DNA of 5,724 bases, taken from positions 3,013 through 8,736 of the forward strand of contig DPLL01000467.1 of assembly GCA_003542015.1 (NCBI GenBank), read 5' to 3'. Made by a program: the position numbers and the translations under genes. Positions within the stretch are counted from its first letter, which is position 1. Each line of letters begins with the position of its first letter. This stretch comes from Microcoleaceae cyanobacterium UBA9251. Lineage in GTDB: Bacteria > Cyanobacteriota > Cyanobacteriia > Cyanobacteriales > Microcoleaceae. Below the pieces are notes generated by a model. The model searched no databases. It saw only the letters and a list, made by a program, of their open reading frames with translations, and was not told the DNA's origin. Shown piece after piece: positions 5,629 through 5,724 of the stretch.

Positions 5629-5719
5629 TTATTGGTTATTGGTTATTGGTTATTGGTTATTGGTTATTGGTTATTGGTTATTGGTTATTGGTTATTGGTT
5701 ATTGGTTATTGGTTATTGG
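5629..5719. repeat. Heptamer array TTATTGG, 13 perfect copies
   Basis: Thirteen exact copies begin at the first base after the export gene's TAG stop and run to 5719. The pattern then breaks with TTTTT near the window edge, so a continuation with variants beyond 5724 cannot be excluded. The unit has no stop codon in any forward frame and, read through, would encode repeating LLVIGYW. It is an STRR-type array. It is not a typical rho-independent terminator, as it has no self-complementary stem. Confidence 0.95.
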
Positions 5720-5724
5720 TTTTT

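Overview
The window looks like part of a chromosome from a filamentous cyanobacterium, probably of the Oscillatoria/Microcoleus type (inference). The signs are two perfect HIP1 octamers (GCGATCGC), several partial CGATCG sites, a cyanobacteria-type exosortase with its companion protein, and gene gaps filled with short tandem repeats. The repeat period is mostly 7 bp, as in the short tandemly repeated repetitive (STRR) sequences known from filamentous cyanobacteria. The genus cannot be fixed from the sequence alone.

Layout. Positions 1-457 (minus strand) hold the N-terminal half of a Tas-type aldo/keto reductase that runs off the left edge. A 252-bp divergent gap follows, with A-tracts, a polypyrimidine run, a 9-bp tandem repeat and a palindromic -10-like site. 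Four plus-strand genes come next. These are a DegT/DnrJ/EryC1-family sugar aminotransferase (710-1849), cyanoexosortase B (2090-2965), the cyanoexosortase B system-associated protein (2970-3692) and a Wza-like SLBB-domain polysaccharide export protein (4045-5628). The gap 1850-2089 carries a 66-bp element with near-perfect terminal inverted repeats and an ACTCAAA triplet array that reaches into the upstream-extended reading frame of the exosortase. The 352-bp gap 3693-4044 holds a 9-bp array and a 7-copy heptamer array. The window ends in 13 perfect copies of TTATTGG that begin directly after the stop codon of the export gene.

How the genes fit together. Exosortases recognise proteins with a C-terminal PEP-CTERM-like sorting signal and are usually encoded beside exopolysaccharide genes. 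A nucleotide-sugar aminotransferase, an exosortase with its partner and an outer-membrane polysaccharide export (OPX) protein on one strand therefore suggest the start of an exopolysaccharide and protein-sorting locus that continues to the right. No PEP-CTERM substrate is encoded here. The exosortase and its partner, 4 bp apart, are almost certainly cotranscribed; the aminotransferase and the export gene are separated from them by repeat-rich gaps and may have their own promoters. The aldo/keto reductase is divergent and probably unrelated. The genes fit known families. The least explained features are the repeat arrays and the uncharacterised partner protein.
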